A program made the position numbers and the translations under genes. Below, piece by piece: positions 42,825 through 51,836 of a DNA stretch of 64,000 nt; position 1 is the first letter of the stretch, and each line of letters opens with the position of its first letter. The DNA comes from Aliigemmobacter aestuarii (GTDB lineage: Bacteria > Pseudomonadota > Alphaproteobacteria > Rhodobacterales > Rhodobacteraceae): NCBI RefSeq assembly GCF_004799285.1, contig NZ_SSND01000001.1, positions 806,001 through 870,000 of the forward strand. Reading direction: 5' to 3'. The notes beneath the pieces were generated by a model that saw only the letters and a list, made by a program, of their open reading frames with translations, did no database searches and was not told the origin of the DNA.

Positions 42825-43652
42825 ATGACGCACCCCGCCGACCTCTCCCGCGCCGATATCCCCCGCCTGGCCGACACGATCCGCGCCCGCGCCGGGACTG
42901 CCCCCGTGCGCCTGGGGATGATCCTGGGGTCCGGTCTGGGCCATCTGGCCCATGCGGTCGAGGGCATGGCCATCCCCTATGCCGACCTGCCGGGCTTTCC
43001 GCATGCCGCCGTGTCCGGCCACAACCCGAACCTGCACATCGGCGATCTGGAAGGGGTGCGGGTCGCGATCTTCGGCGCGCGCGAACATTACTATGAAAAC
43101 GGCAACCCGGCGGCGATGCGCCCGGCGCTTGAAACCCTGCGCGCGCTTGGGGCCGAGTCGCTGATCGTGACCAATGCCGCAGGCTCGCTGCACCCCGAGA
43201 TCGACCCGGGCGACCTGATGCTTCTGTCGGATCACATCAACTACAGCGGGCTAAACCCGCTGATCGGCGAACGCACCGATGCGCGTTTCGTGCCGATGAC
43301 GGATGCGCATGACGCAGGGATGCGCGCGGCCCTCAAGGCGGCGGCCGAACGCGTCGGCGTGCCCCTGCCGGAAGGCGTCTATGCCTGGTATTCCGGCCCC
43401 TCGTTCGAAACCCCGGCCGAGATCCGCATGCTGCGCACACTTGGCGCGGATGCCGTCGGCATGTCGACCGTGCCCGAGGTGATCCTCGCACGGTTCCTCG
43501 GCCTGCGCGTGGCGGCGATCTCGACCGTCACGAACAAGGCCGCGGGCCTGTCGGACGAAAAGATCAGCCATGAACACACCAAGGCGATGGCGCCCCTGGG
43601 TGCGGCCAAACTGGAACGGGTGATCCGCGAATTCCTGCGAACGCTCCGATGA
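42825..43652 (+). CDS. punA: Purine nucleoside phosphorylase, trimeric type
   Basis: This 275-residue enzyme cleaves purine nucleosides with phosphate to base and ribose-1-phosphate. The trimeric PNP motifs are clear: MILGSGLGHLAHAVE (phosphate-binding serine) near residue 33, NAAGSLHPEIDPGDLMLLSDHINYSGLNPL near 114, YAWYSGPSFETPAEIRMLR near 186, and AISTVTNKAAG near 228, the Asn that contacts the base. Placement after the BMP importer genes points to a joint role in nucleoside salvage. Confidence 0.95.
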   Translation: MTHPADLSRADIPRLADTIRARAGTAPVRLGMILGSGLGHLAHAVEGMAIPYADLPGFPHAAVSGHNPNLHIGDLEGVRVAIFGAREHYYENGNPAAMRPALETLRALGAESLIVTNAAGSLHPEIDPGDLMLLSDHINYSGLNPLIGERTDARFVPMTDAHDAGMRAALKAAAERVGVPLPEGVYAWYSGPSFETPAEIRMLRTLGADAVGMSTVPEVILARFLGLRVAAISTVTNKAAGLSDEKISHEHTKAMAPLGAAKLERVIREFLRTLR

Positions 43653-43734
43653 GGCGGGACGGCATTTGACATCCCCGTCCGGGCAGGTCTTAGCTTGGAC
43701 AGTCCCTTGGCCCCATCCGCGCGCACCGGTCGCA

Positions 43735-44655
43735 ATGCAGCTTTACCTCCCCATTGCCGAGGTTTCCGTCAACGCCTTCCTGCTTCTGGGGGCGGGCGGA
43801 ATCGTGGGCTTCCTGTCGGGAATGTTCGGCGTGGGTGGCGGCTTCCTGATCACGCCCCTGCTGTTCTTCCTCGGCATCCCGCCCGCCATCGCCGTGGCCA
43901 CCGGGGCAAACCAGGTCGTGGCCTCGTCGGTTTCGGGGGTGCTGGCACAACTGCGGCGAAAGGCAGTTGATTTCCGCATGGGCGGCATCCTTCTGGCCGG
44001 GGGCGTGGCGGGTTCGGGCCTGGGGATCTGGGTCTTTGCGCTGCTCAAGGCCATGGGCCAGGTCGATCTGTTCGTGCAGTTGTCCTATGTGCTGTTCCTG
44101 GGGCTTGTCGGGGCGCTGATGCTGAACGAAAGCCTGCGCACGCTTTTGCGGTCGCGCAACCCCAATGCCCCGATCCGGCGGGCGCATGTGCACACCTGGG
44201 TGCATCGCCTGCCCTTCAAGATGAAGTTCCGCGCCTCGGGGCTTTACATCAGCGTGCTGCCGCCCCTGGGCGTCGGCGCCTTCGTGGGCTTCCTGGCCGC
44301 CGTGATGGGCGTGGGCGGCGGGTTCATCATGGTGCCCGCGATGATCTATCTTCTGGGGATGCCGACCAAGGTCGTGATCGGCACCTCGCTCTTTCAGATC
44401 ATCTTCGTGACAGCCTTCACGACGGTGATGCATGCCGTCACCAGCCAGACCGTCGACATGATGCTGGCCCTGATCCTGATCTTCGGGGGCGTGGTCGGGG
44501 CACAGATCGGCGCGCGGGTGGGGGTACGGCTCAGGGCCGACCAGCTGCGCATCCTTCTGGCGCTTCTGGTGCTGGCGGTCAGTTTCAAGATCGCGCTCGA
44601 CCTGCTGCTGACGCCGGGTGAAACCTATTCGATCGTGGCGGGGCGGCTGCCATGA
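43735..44655 (+). CDS. TauE/SafE-family (DUF81) sulfite/sulfoacetate exporter-like protein
   Basis: This 306-residue membrane protein has about eight helices in two repeats. Each repeat carries the family glycine motif: GGIVGFLSGMFGVGGGFLITP near residue 22 and GAFVGFLAAVMGVGGGFIMVP near 182. Family members export sulfite or organosulfonates, but the substrate here is not known. The start at 43735 (MQLYLPIAEV) follows family practice. It overlaps the TIGR02186 gene by 4 bp; the pairing recurs in Rhodobacterales. Confidence 0.88.
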   Translation: MQLYLPIAEVSVNAFLLLGAGGIVGFLSGMFGVGGGFLITPLLFFLGIPPAIAVATGANQVVASSVSGVLAQLRRKAVDFRMGGILLAGGVAGSGLGIWVFALLKAMGQVDLFVQLSYVLFLGLVGALMLNESLRTLLRSRNPNAPIRRAHVHTWVHRLPFKMKFRASGLYISVLPPLGVGAFVGFLAAVMGVGGGFIMVPAMIYLLGMPTKVVIGTSLFQIIFVTAFTTVMHAVTSQTVDMMLALILIFGGVVGAQIGARVGVRLRADQLRILLALLVLAVSFKIALDLLLTPGETYSIVAGRLP

Positions 44656-45413
44656 CGATCCTGCGCGCGCTTCTGGCCCTGCTTCTTTCGGTCCTGCCCG
44701 CCACGGCCGAACAGATCGTGCTGGGCCTGTCGGAATACCGTGTGTCCATCACCGCCGATTTCGACGGGTCCGAGATCCTCGTCTATGGCGCGGTCAAGCG
44801 GCAGGAGCCGATCCCGGCAGGCCCGCCGCTGCAGGTGGTCGTCACGGTCGAGGGGCCGTCGACGCCGCTGACCGTCTGGCGCAAGGACCGGCGATGGGGC
44901 ATCTGGGTCAACAGCGCCGCCGTCACGATCGACCGTGCGCCCAGCTTCTATGCCATCGCCACGACCGGTCCGCTGCGCGAGGTCCTGTCCGAGACAGAGG
45001 ACCTGCGCCACCGCATCTCGATCACCCGCGTGATCCGCGCCGTGGGCATCGCCGCCCAGGCCGATGACAGCCCCGCCTTCGTCAACGCGTTGCAACGCAT
45101 CCGGATCCAGGAAAAGCGCTTTGTGCTGAAGGAACGCTCTGTGGCGCTGTCCGACCAGACGCTTTTCCGGACCGACATCGAACTGCCGGCCGCGCTGACC
45201 GAGGGCGATTATCGCGTGCGTGTCTTCCTCACGCGTGACGGGCGGGTCCTCGACAAGCTCGAACGGTCGATCTTTGTCCGGAAAGAGGGGCTGGAGCGGT
45301 TCTTCTTCCGGCTGGCGCATGACCAGCCGCTTGTCTACGGGCTGTTGTCGCTTTTCGTCGCGGTGGTGGCGGGCTGGCTGGCCTCGGCCGCGTTCCGGCT
45401 GCTGCGGAACTGA
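44652..45413 (+). CDS. TIGR02186-family membrane-anchored protein
   Basis: This 253-residue protein has a signal peptide (cleaved near ATAEQIV, residue 19) and a large periplasmic all-beta part: SITADFDGSEILVYGAVKR near residue 32, and ERSIFVRKEGLERFFFRLAHDQPLVYG near 210. One C-terminal helix (LLSLFVAVVAGWLASAAF) anchors it. The family is found next to TauE/SafE genes and its function is unknown. A helper role for the exporter is a reasonable guess from coupling. Confidence 0.85.
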   Translation: MTILRALLALLLSVLPATAEQIVLGLSEYRVSITADFDGSEILVYGAVKRQEPIPAGPPLQVVVTVEGPSTPLTVWRKDRRWGIWVNSAAVTIDRAPSFYAIATTGPLREVLSETEDLRHRISITRVIRAVGIAAQADDSPAFVNALQRIRIQEKRFVLKERSVALSDQTLFRTDIELPAALTEGDYRVRVFLTRDGRVLDKLERSIFVRKEGLERFFFRLAHDQPLVYGLLSLFVAVVAGWLASAAFRLLRN

Positions 45414-45417
45414 CGCA

Positions 45418-46755
45418 TCAGCCCAGGGCGGTGGCGGCCTCGATCCGGGGATAGGCGCGCGCAAGCGTGATCGCGCGCGCGGTGTTAAGCACCATCAGCG
45501 CGCCCCAGAGTCCGTGATTGCCGTAGGCCGGAACCAGCACTGCAAGGGCCAGCAGATAGACCGCCACGGAAACCACCATGGCGCGCAGCATGTCGCCGGT
45601 CCGGGTTGCGCCGATGAAGATGCCGTCCAGCATCCAGCTTGCAACCCCGATCATCGGACCGATCACCACCCAGGGAAGATAGGCCCGCGCCTCGGTGCGG
45701 ACATCGGGGGCGGTGGCCATCAGGTCGATGATCCAGGGACCGGCCAGAAGGAACGCGAGCGCCAGCGCGATACTGCCCCCGGCGCCCCATATCGAACTGA
45801 TCACCGCCGCCCGGCGCAGGCGCGCGGCCGACCGCATCCCCACCGCCTGGCCGACCAGCGTTTCGGCGGCAAAGGCGAAACCGTCCAGCGCATAGGCGGT
45901 GATCTCCAGGAACTGAAGGAGCACCTGATTGGCGGCCAGCGTCACATCCCCCTGCCCCGCCCCCATGAACAGGAAGGTGGCGAAGGCCCCCTGCAACAGG
46001 ATCGACCGCAGCATGATCTGGCTGTTCACCGCGCCCATGCGCATCAGCGCCGCGCGGTCGGCAAGCCGCACCCGTGCCGCCGCCAGCATCGGCCCGGCCA
46101 GGGCTTCGCGACACAGCCACAGGCCCAGAAGGAGCCCCGTCCATTCCGCGATCAGCGTGGCCGTGGCCACGCCCGCGACGCCCCAGCCAAGCCCGAGGAC
46201 GAACCACAGGTCCAGCACCACATTGAGCCCGTTCATCCACAATTGCAGCACAAGCACGCCGCGCGTGCGCTCTACCGCGATCAGCCAGCCGGTGACCGCA
46301 TAAAGCGCGATGGTGGCGGGCGCGCCCCAGATCCGCAGCGAAAGATAGCTCTGCGCCAGGCCTTCGACCTCGGCGCTGGCCGGTGCCAGCCGGAACGCCG
46401 CCCAGAACAGCGGCCATTGCAGCGCGATCAGCATCAGCCCCGCCGCCCCTGCGATCAGGAAGGCGCGCAGAAGGACGGCCGAGCTTTCGGCCCTGTCGCC
46501 CTGCCCGTGCGCCTGCGCGACAAGTCCGGTCGTGCCCATCCTGAGAAAGCCGAACACCCAGTAGAGCATGGCAAGGATCATCGCCCCCACGCCGACGGCC
46601 CCGATCGGCGCGGCCTGCCCCATCTGGCCGACAACGCCCGTATCGACCGCCCCCAGCAGCGGAACCGTCGCATTCGACAGGACGATGGGCAGGGCGATCT
46701 TCAGGACACGGGTGTGCGTGATCTCGGCCGATGGGGCGGGATCAGCCATCGCCAC
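45418..46755 (-). CDS. MATE-family efflux transporter
   Basis: This 445-residue multidrug/toxin extrusion antiporter of the DinF-like branch has 12 predicted helices. Its N-terminus reads HTRVLKIALPIVLSNATVPLLGAVDTGVVG, the canonical first MATE helix. The repeat of the fold begins near residue 240 (INSQIMLRSILLQGAFATF). It expels compounds using a cation gradient; the substrate is unknown. It ends 4 bp from the convergent TIGR02186 gene and overlaps the upstream thioesterase gene by 14 bp. Confidence 0.93.
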   Translation of the reverse strand: MAMADPAPSAEITHTRVLKIALPIVLSNATVPLLGAVDTGVVGQMGQAAPIGAVGVGAMILAMLYWVFGFLRMGTTGLVAQAHGQGDRAESSAVLLRAFLIAGAAGLMLIALQWPLFWAAFRLAPASAEVEGLAQSYLSLRIWGAPATIALYAVTGWLIAVERTRGVLVLQLWMNGLNVVLDLWFVLGLGWGVAGVATATLIAEWTGLLLGLWLCREALAGPMLAAARVRLADRAALMRMGAVNSQIMLRSILLQGAFATFLFMGAGQGDVTLAANQVLLQFLEITAYALDGFAFAAETLVGQAVGMRSAARLRRAAVISSIWGAGGSIALALAFLLAGPWIIDLMATAPDVRTEARAYLPWVVIGPMIGVASWMLDGIFIGATRTGDMLRAMVVSVAVYLLALAVLVPAYGNHGLWGALMVLNTARAITLARAYPRIEAATALG

Positions 46756-47257
46756 CCCGTTCCGGCATCACGAAATGGCCCGTCGCCTGGGCGAACAGAC
46801 GGCTGCGGTTGTCTTGCCAGGCTTCGACATGGACCGACGCATAGCGCCGCCCCGACCGGTTCACCCGCGCACGCGCATAGGCATCGCGCGGCAGCCCCGA
46901 CCGCAGGTAATCCACCGTGAAGTCGATCGTCTTGGGCAGGCGCGGCAGGTGGTTGGCATCCACCGCCAGCGGGTCAAGCGCGCCTTGTTCCATCTCTTCC
47001 CACATCAGCGACCAGGACAGTTCGATGATCGCGGTGACTTCCAGGAAGGCCGCCGTCACGCCGCCATGGATCGCGGGAAGAAGCGGGTTGCCGATCAGCT
47101 TGTCGTCGAAGGGCAGGATCGCGGTCAACTCGTCGCCCCTGCGGTCGAAATGGATGCCGAGGAAGCTGATGTAGGGCACGCCTTCGACCAGCCTGCGCAG
47201 CGCGGCGTCGCGGCGCTGCTTGACGACCTGGACGGGTTCGGGCCTGGGCCGGGTCAT
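46742..47257 (-). CDS. PaaI-family hot-dog thioesterase, copy 2
   Basis: This 171-residue protein has PYISFLGIHFDRRGDELTAILPF and HGGVTAAFLEVTAIIEL, the latter the PaaI thioesterase HGG motif near residue 67. It would hydrolyse an acyl- or aryl-CoA thioester; the substrate is unknown. It lies between a second, shorter PaaI-type gene (4-bp overlap) and the MATE gene (14-bp overlap), so three genes are tightly coupled. The two thioesterases probably arose by duplication or form a heteromer. Confidence 0.85.
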   Translation of the reverse strand: MTRPRPEPVQVVKQRRDAALRRLVEGVPYISFLGIHFDRRGDELTAILPFDDKLIGNPLLPAIHGGVTAAFLEVTAIIELSWSLMWEEMEQGALDPLAVDANHLPRLPKTIDFTVDYLRSGLPRDAYARARVNRSGRRYASVHVEAWQDNRSRLFAQATGHFVMPERGGDG

Positions 47258-47700
47258 TTCGCACCGCCTTTCCGTTCCACGGTGAAGGCGCCGGTGGCGG
47301 TGGCCACGGGCCGGTCGCCATCCTCATCGGCGGCGACCGCGCGGACGAAGGCCACGCTGCGGGTGACGTGATAGCACTCCGCCCGGGCCGTGATCCTCTG
47401 GCCCGGCGTCGCCGCGCGCATGTAGTCGATCCGCAGGTCGATCGTCGCCGTTCCCGCGGCCGAGGCCGGATGGCTCATCACCGCAGCGCCTGCGGCGGTA
47501 TCCATCAGCGCGGACACCGCGCCGCCGTGGATGACGCCGGTGGCCGGATCGCCCACGAAGCGCGGATCGTAGGCCATCGAGATCACCGCAACCCCGTCTT
47601 CCAGCCGTTCCAGCACCATCCCGAGAGCGCGGGAATGGGGGATCGCCTCTATGAACTGGCGCGCAAGGCGGGCGCGCCCTTCGTCTTCGGTCTGGGACAT
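47254..47700 (-). CDS. PaaI-family hot-dog thioesterase, copy 1
   Basis: This 148-residue single-domain hot-dog protein has SRALGMVLERLEDGVAVISM near residue 18 and GVIHGGAVSALMDTAAGAAV near 57, containing the HGG(A/V)...D catalytic pattern of PaaI thioesterases. It is the first gene of a leftward unit with the second thioesterase and the MATE pump, and is divergent from the metal transporter gene with 118 bp between starts. Confidence 0.87.
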   Translation of the reverse strand: MSQTEDEGRARLARQFIEAIPHSRALGMVLERLEDGVAVISMAYDPRFVGDPATGVIHGGAVSALMDTAAGAAVMSHPASAAGTATIDLRIDYMRAATPGQRITARAECYHVTRSVAFVRAVAADEDGDRPVATATGAFTVERKGGAK

Positions 47701-47755
47701 GCGGACTCCTTCGCGGCGTTCTGCCTTTTTGCCGGTGCCTGCGCAGGTTTGTCAC

Positions 47756-47783
47756 TTGCCAAACCCGCTGCAAGGGCTATCTT
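47756..47783 (+). promoter_or_regulatory. Candidate promoter of the metal transporter gene
   Basis: TTGCCA (47756-47761), 16 bp, TATCTT (47778-47783). The predicted start point, near 47790, falls in the Fur-like box. Confidence 0.5.
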
Positions 47784-47789
47784 TGCAAT

Positions 47790-47804
47790 TGCGAACCATT
47801 CTCA
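47790..47804. promoter_or_regulatory. Fur/Mur-like operator
   Basis: TGCGAACCATTCTCA is an imperfect 7-1-7 inverted repeat (TGCGAAC, C, ATTCTCA; five of seven pairs match). In wider context ATTGCGAACCATTCTCATT resembles classical Fur boxes. It lies over the predicted transcription start and 14 bp before the ATG, a position suited to repression by a metal-loaded Fur-family protein. Confidence 0.6.
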
Positions 47805-47818
47805 TTACAGAAAGCGCC

Positions 47819-48958
47819 ATGTCAAAGCCCGTAGCCGCGACCGCCCCCGTCCTGCCGACACGGATCGGCCCGTTCCGGGCCAACCGGCTGGCCATCGCCC
47901 TTCTGCTGGCCGCCCTGGCCGTCGCCCCGGGCGAGCTCGGGCCGCTTACACGGGGGCTGATGGTGGATGCCTTCGTGCAGGTGTCGGCCTTCGTGGCGGC
48001 GACGCTGCTTCTGTTCTATGGTGCGGAAAAGCTGTTCCGCTTCGACATCGGCCAGGCGCTGAGCCGGGCGCGGGTCTGGCAGGTGCCGCTGGCCGCCCTG
48101 CTGGGCGCGACACCCGGATGCGGCGGTGCGGTGGTCGTCGTGGCGGCCTATTCCTCGGGTCATGTCAGCTTTGGCGCGGTGGTGGCCACGCTGACCGCCA
48201 CGATGGGCGACGCGGCCTTCCTGCTGATCGCCACCCGGCCCGATGCGGCGGCGGTGGTGCTGCCGCTTTCCTTCGTGGTGGGGGTGCTGTCGGGCTGGGC
48301 GATCGACCTTCTGTCCCGCCGCTTCCCGGTGCGCAATTCCTGCACCGGCGGGATCACCGTGCCGCTTATCGGTCGCAACCGGTGGCGCGATCTGGCCTTC
48401 GGCGCGCTGGCGCTGCCCGGCCTTGTCATGGGGATCACCGACCTTGCCGGTCAGGATATCGAGGCGATCTTCGGCCTTGCCCTGCCCGCCATCGCCCTTG
48501 CGGGCACCGCCGTGGGCCTTCTGATCTGGGCCGCCTCGCCGCTGCAGGCGATGACCAACCCTTCCGATCCGCCGCTGGCCCGGATGGCCGAGGAAACCGC
48601 GTTCATCTCGGTCTGGGTGATCGTGGCCTACCTCGCCTATGATTACCTCGCCGTCTTCTCGGGCCTCGATCTGGCCGCGCTGTTCACCACCATCGCGCCG
48701 ATCCTGCCTCTGGCCGGGGTCGCGGTGGGGCTGATCCCCGGCTGCGGTCCTCAGGTCGTTGTGGCAACGCTCTACATCAATGGCGCGGTGCCCTTCTCGG
48801 CCCTGATCGGCAACGCGATCTCGAACGACGGGGATGCGCTGTTCCCGGCGATCGCGCTCAACCCGCGCGCGGCGATCCTGGCCACGCTCTATTCCACGAT
48901 CCCCGCCCTGATCGTGGCCTACGGGTTCTATTTCCTGGCGCCCGGCTTCATGAACTGA
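47819..48958 (+). CDS. Putative manganese/metal transporter (PF11449 type)
   Basis: This 379-residue protein has about ten membrane helices in two halves, each with a glycine-cysteine motif: ALLGATPGCGGAVVVVAAY near residue 96 and VAVGLIPGCGPQVVVATLY near 300. GDAAFLLIA and NDGDALFPA provide conserved acidic residues in the second part of each half. This is the putative manganese transporter family distantly related to ArsP permeases. Ligand and direction are not proven. A Fur-like box at the promoter fits a metal role. Confidence 0.75.
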   Translation: MSKPVAATAPVLPTRIGPFRANRLAIALLLAALAVAPGELGPLTRGLMVDAFVQVSAFVAATLLLFYGAEKLFRFDIGQALSRARVWQVPLAALLGATPGCGGAVVVVAAYSSGHVSFGAVVATLTATMGDAAFLLIATRPDAAAVVLPLSFVVGVLSGWAIDLLSRRFPVRNSCTGGITVPLIGRNRWRDLAFGALALPGLVMGITDLAGQDIEAIFGLALPAIALAGTAVGLLIWAASPLQAMTNPSDPPLARMAEETAFISVWVIVAYLAYDYLAVFSGLDLAALFTTIAPILPLAGVAVGLIPGCGPQVVVATLYINGAVPFSALIGNAISNDGDALFPAIALNPRAAILATLYSTIPALIVAYGFYFLAPGFMN

Positions 48959-49021
48959 GGCCGGAAAGCCGCGTTGCCCGACGGCGGCCTTGCCGCTAGG
49001 ATCGCCGGACCGGAGGACGCC

Positions 49022-49399
49022 ATGAACGAAAAGCGCCTGTCATTCAAGGAAATGTGCAGCAAGTTCGACGTGACCCCGCGCACGTTGCGATACTACGAAT
49101 ATATCGAGCTGCTGTTCCCCGAAAAGGAAGGCCGCGCCCGGTACTACGGCCCGCGCGAGGTGGCGCGCATGACGCTGATCTTACGCGGTCGCCGGTTCGG
49201 TTTCAGCCTCGAGGAAATCCGCCAGTGGTTGCTGATCTACCAGCACAAGGGCACGCGCGACCAGATGCTTGCCTTCGTCGCAATGGCCGACCGTCAGCTG
49301 GCCGAGCTTGACCGCCAGAGGGCCGAGCTTGACGTGACCATCGAGGACCTGAAATCGCTGCGCACCACCGCCGCGGACGAGGCCGGCAAACTGACCTGA
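49022..49399 (+). CDS. MerR-family transcriptional regulator, copy 1
   Basis: This 125-residue regulator has an N-terminal MerR winged helix ([19 protein letters not shown] near residue 11; MTLILRGRRFGFSLEEIR near 45) and a C-terminal coiled-coil (about 75-115) for dimerisation. It has no metal-binding cysteines, so it does not sense metals in the MerR way. It closely resembles the next MerR gene and probably arose by duplication. The pair precedes fatty-acid oxidation genes, as for LiuR/PsrA-type MerR regulators. Confidence 0.87.
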   Translation: MNEKRLSFKEMCSKFDVTPRTLRYYEYIELLFPEKEGRARYYGPREVARMTLILRGRRFGFSLEEIRQWLLIYQHKGTRDQMLAFVAMADRQLAELDRQRAELDVTIEDLKSLRTTAADEAGKLT

Positions 49400-49450
49400 C
49401 CCGCGCTTGGGCGGCTCAGAATGTTGCCCGTTCCCCTGCGTCACCTTGCA

Positions 49451-49463
49451 TGACGTTTCGTCA
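49451..49463. promoter_or_regulatory. MerR-type palindrome 1
   Basis: TGACGTTTCGTCA is a 5-3-5 perfect inverted repeat, about 107 bp before the second MerR gene. It shares the TGACG half-site with the larger dyad 10 bp downstream. Confidence 0.45.
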
Positions 49464-49472
49464 GGCTTTTTC

Positions 49473-49502
49473 TGACGTGACGTTACATTTACGTCAACGT
49501 CA
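49473..49502. promoter_or_regulatory. MerR-type dyad 2 (LiuR-like operator)
   Basis: The site contains GACGT-TACATTT-ACGTC (49479-49495), a perfect 5-7-5 dyad. It is extended by outer half-sites TGACG on the left and AACGTCA on the right. Such ACGT-rich dyads are typical of MerR regulators of branched-chain and fatty-acid catabolism. Confidence 0.6.
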
Positions 49503-49569
49503 AGCACTCTGGTATTGAATCGGGAAACGCCCCATGTGCCGCGCAGTTGACCCTGCGTGAGAGTAGATC

Positions 49570-49962
49570 ATGACGACCGACCTGATGACGATCCGCGAGA
49601 TGTGCGAAGCCTATGACGTGACGCCGCGCACATTGCGTTTCTACGAATCGAAGGAACTGCTTTTCCCGATCCGGGAAGGCACCCGCCGACTGTTCACCAA
49701 GCGCGACCGTGCCCGGCTCACGCTGATCCTGCGCGGCAAGCGTTTTGGCTTCAGCCTCGAGGACATCCGGCAGCTCTTGGACATGTACGACCGCGACGGC
49801 AGCCAGGAAACCCAGCTGCGCCGCACCTATGACCTGGCCCGTGAACGCCTTGCCGCGATGGAGACGCAGCGCGCCGAACTCGACGTGGCGATCGCGGACC
49901 TGAAAGACCAACTGGCCTGGGGCGAGGAAATGCTCGCGCGTTTCGCCTCGAACGCCGCCTGA
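49570..49962 (+). CDS. MerR-family transcriptional regulator, copy 2
   Basis: This 130-residue paralogue of the preceding regulator has [19 protein letters not shown], then [20 protein letters not shown], then a C-terminal coiled-coil (about 77-120) and no cysteines. It lies 25 bp before the acyl-CoA dehydrogenase gene and behind two ACGT dyads, so it probably autoregulates and controls the whole oxidation unit. The likely effector is an acyl-CoA, by analogy with the LiuR and PsrA groups. Confidence 0.9.
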   Translation: MTTDLMTIREMCEAYDVTPRTLRFYESKELLFPIREGTRRLFTKRDRARLTLILRGKRFGFSLEDIRQLLDMYDRDGSQETQLRRTYDLARERLAAMETQRAELDVAIADLKDQLAWGEEMLARFASNAA

Positions 49963-49987
49963 CCGACGACCAAGGGAGACAGAACCG

Positions 49988-51763
49988 ATGCCCAGCTACA
50001 CCGCCCCCGTGAAGGACATGCAGTTCCTGCTGCATGACGTGCTGAAAGTCACCGAAGCCGGCATCGAGGGCTATGCCGATCTGGACGAGGGCTTCACCTC
50101 GGCGGTGCTGGAAGAGGCGGGCAAGGTGGCATCCGGGGTTCTGGCCCCGCTGAACGCCGTGGGCGACCGCGAAGGCTGCACGCTGGAAAACGGCGTGGTC
50201 CGCACGCCGAAAGGCTTCAAGGAAGCGTTCGAGGCGATGAAACAGGGCGGCTGGACCGCGCTGGATTGCGACCCGGCCTATGGCGGGCAAGGCCTGCCCT
50301 ACCTGATGGGCACGGCCGTGGGCGAAATCTTTGTCTCGGCTAACATGGCTTTCAACATGTATCAGGGCCTGACGCATGGCGCCTATTCGGCGATCCACAC
50401 CCACGGCACGCCCGAACAGAAGGCGATGTATCTGCCCAAGATGGTCAGCTGCGACTGGACGGGCACGATGAACCTGACCGAGCCGCATTGCGGCACCGAT
50501 CTGGGGCTGATGCGCACCAAGGCCGAACCGCAGGCCGATGGCAGCTACCGGATCACGGGGCAGAAGATCTTCATCTCGGCGGGCGATCATGACCTGTCGG
50601 AAAACGTCATCCATCTGGTGCTGGCCAAGGCGCCCGGCGGCGGCGAGGGGACGAAGGGCATCAGCCTGTTCATCGTGCCGAAGTTTCTGGTGAATGACGA
50701 TGGCAGCCTTGGCGCGCGCAACGCGGTCTCGGTCGGCAAGATCGAGGAAAAGATGGGCATCCACGGCAATGCCACCTGCGTGATGAACTATGACGGCGCA
50801 ACCGGCTGGCTGCTGGGCGACCTGCACAAGGGCATGCGCGCGATGTTCACCATGATGAACGAGGCCCGTCTGGGCGTGGGCCTGCAGGGCTATGCGGTGG
50901 CCGAGGCCGCCTATCAGAACGCGCTGAACTATGCGAAGGATCGCCTGCAAGGCCGTGCCGTGACCGGGGCGGAAAACCCCGACGCCCCCGCCGATCCGCT
51001 GATCGTCCACCCCGACATCCGCCGCAACCTGATGGAGCAAAAAAGCTTTGTCGAAGGCGCCCGCGCGCTGACCTTCTGGGGCGCGCATCTGATCGACCGT
51101 TCAGTGCGGCAGGACGACGAGGCGGCCGAGGGCCTGATCAGCCTGATGATCCCGGTCATCAAGGGTTTCCAGACCGACAAGGGGTTCGAGATGGCCGTGC
51201 AGGCCCAGCAGGTCTATGGCGGGCACGGCTATATCGAGGAATGGGGGATGAGCCAGTTCGCCCGCGACGCCCGGATCGCGATGATCTACGAAGGCGCGAA
51301 CGGGGTGCAGGCGCTTGACCTTGTGGGCCGCAAGCTGGCACAGGACGGGGGCAAACACGTCATGGCCTTCTTCGAGATGGTCAAGGCCGAGGTGAAGGCG
51401 CACGACGACGACGCCCGGATGGCCCCCTTCGCCGAAGCGCTGAAAACGGCCTCCAAACAGCTGCAGCAGGCGGCCATGTTCTTCATGGCGCAGGGCATGA
51501 AGAACCCCAACGCTGCGCTGGCGGGGAGCTATGACTTCATGCACCTGATGGGCCATGTCTGCATGGGGCTGATGTGGACGCGCATGGCGCGCGCCGCCTT
51601 CACCGCGCTGGACGAAGGCCGGGGCGACGCGGATTTCCTGAACACGAAGATCGCCACCGGACGCTTCTACATGGCCCGCCAGCTGCCCGCCTGCGCGATG
51701 CATCTGGCCAGGATCGAAACCGGCGCCGATCCTGTGATGGCCCTTGCAGCCGAGGCGTTCTAA
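49988..51763 (+). CDS. Acyl-CoA dehydrogenase with C-terminal extension (long FadE/DmdC type)
   Basis: This 591-residue flavoenzyme has the N-terminal extension motif [16 protein letters not shown], the central acyl-CoA dehydrogenase motif [19 protein letters not shown] near residue 160, then [36 protein letters not shown] near 417, where the Glu of YEG is catalytic, and a helical C-terminal domain. The roughly 600-residue type includes 3-methylmercaptopropionyl-CoA dehydrogenase (DmdC) and general FadE forms. Context with thiolase and FadB genes favours fatty-acid oxidation. GGGAG precedes the start. Confidence 0.92.
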   Translation: MPSYTAPVKDMQFLLHDVLKVTEAGIEGYADLDEGFTSAVLEEAGKVASGVLAPLNAVGDREGCTLENGVVRTPKGFKEAFEAMKQGGWTALDCDPAYGGQGLPYLMGTAVGEIFVSANMAFNMYQGLTHGAYSAIHTHGTPEQKAMYLPKMVSCDWTGTMNLTEPHCGTDLGLMRTKAEPQADGSYRITGQKIFISAGDHDLSENVIHLVLAKAPGGGEGTKGISLFIVPKFLVNDDGSLGARNAVSVGKIEEKMGIHGNATCVMNYDGATGWLLGDLHKGMRAMFTMMNEARLGVGLQGYAVAEAAYQNALNYAKDRLQGRAVTGAENPDAPADPLIVHPDIRRNLMEQKSFVEGARALTFWGAHLIDRSVRQDDEAAEGLISLMIPVIKGFQTDKGFEMAVQAQQVYGGHGYIEEWGMSQFARDARIAMIYEGANGVQALDLVGRKLAQDGGKHVMAFFEMVKAEVKAHDDDARMAPFAEALKTASKQLQQAAMFFMAQGMKNPNAALAGSYDFMHLMGHVCMGLMWTRMARAAFTALDEGRGDADFLNTKIATGRFYMARQLPACAMHLARIETGADPVMALAAEAF

Positions 51764-51790
51764 GCTGCGGGAACCCATTTTCAGGGGCCA

Positions 51791-51811
51791 GGATTTTTCT
51801 CCGAAAAATCC
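51791..51811. other. Perfect 9-bp hairpin between acyl-CoA dehydrogenase and small gene
   Basis: GGATTTTTC-TCC-GAAAAATCC is a perfect hairpin with a T-rich and an A-rich arm, followed by a C run. It lies 27 bp past the stop. It might be an attenuating or message-stabilising element. Confidence 0.5.
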
Positions 51812-51836
51812 CCCCCTCCCCCGAACGGAGTGACCC

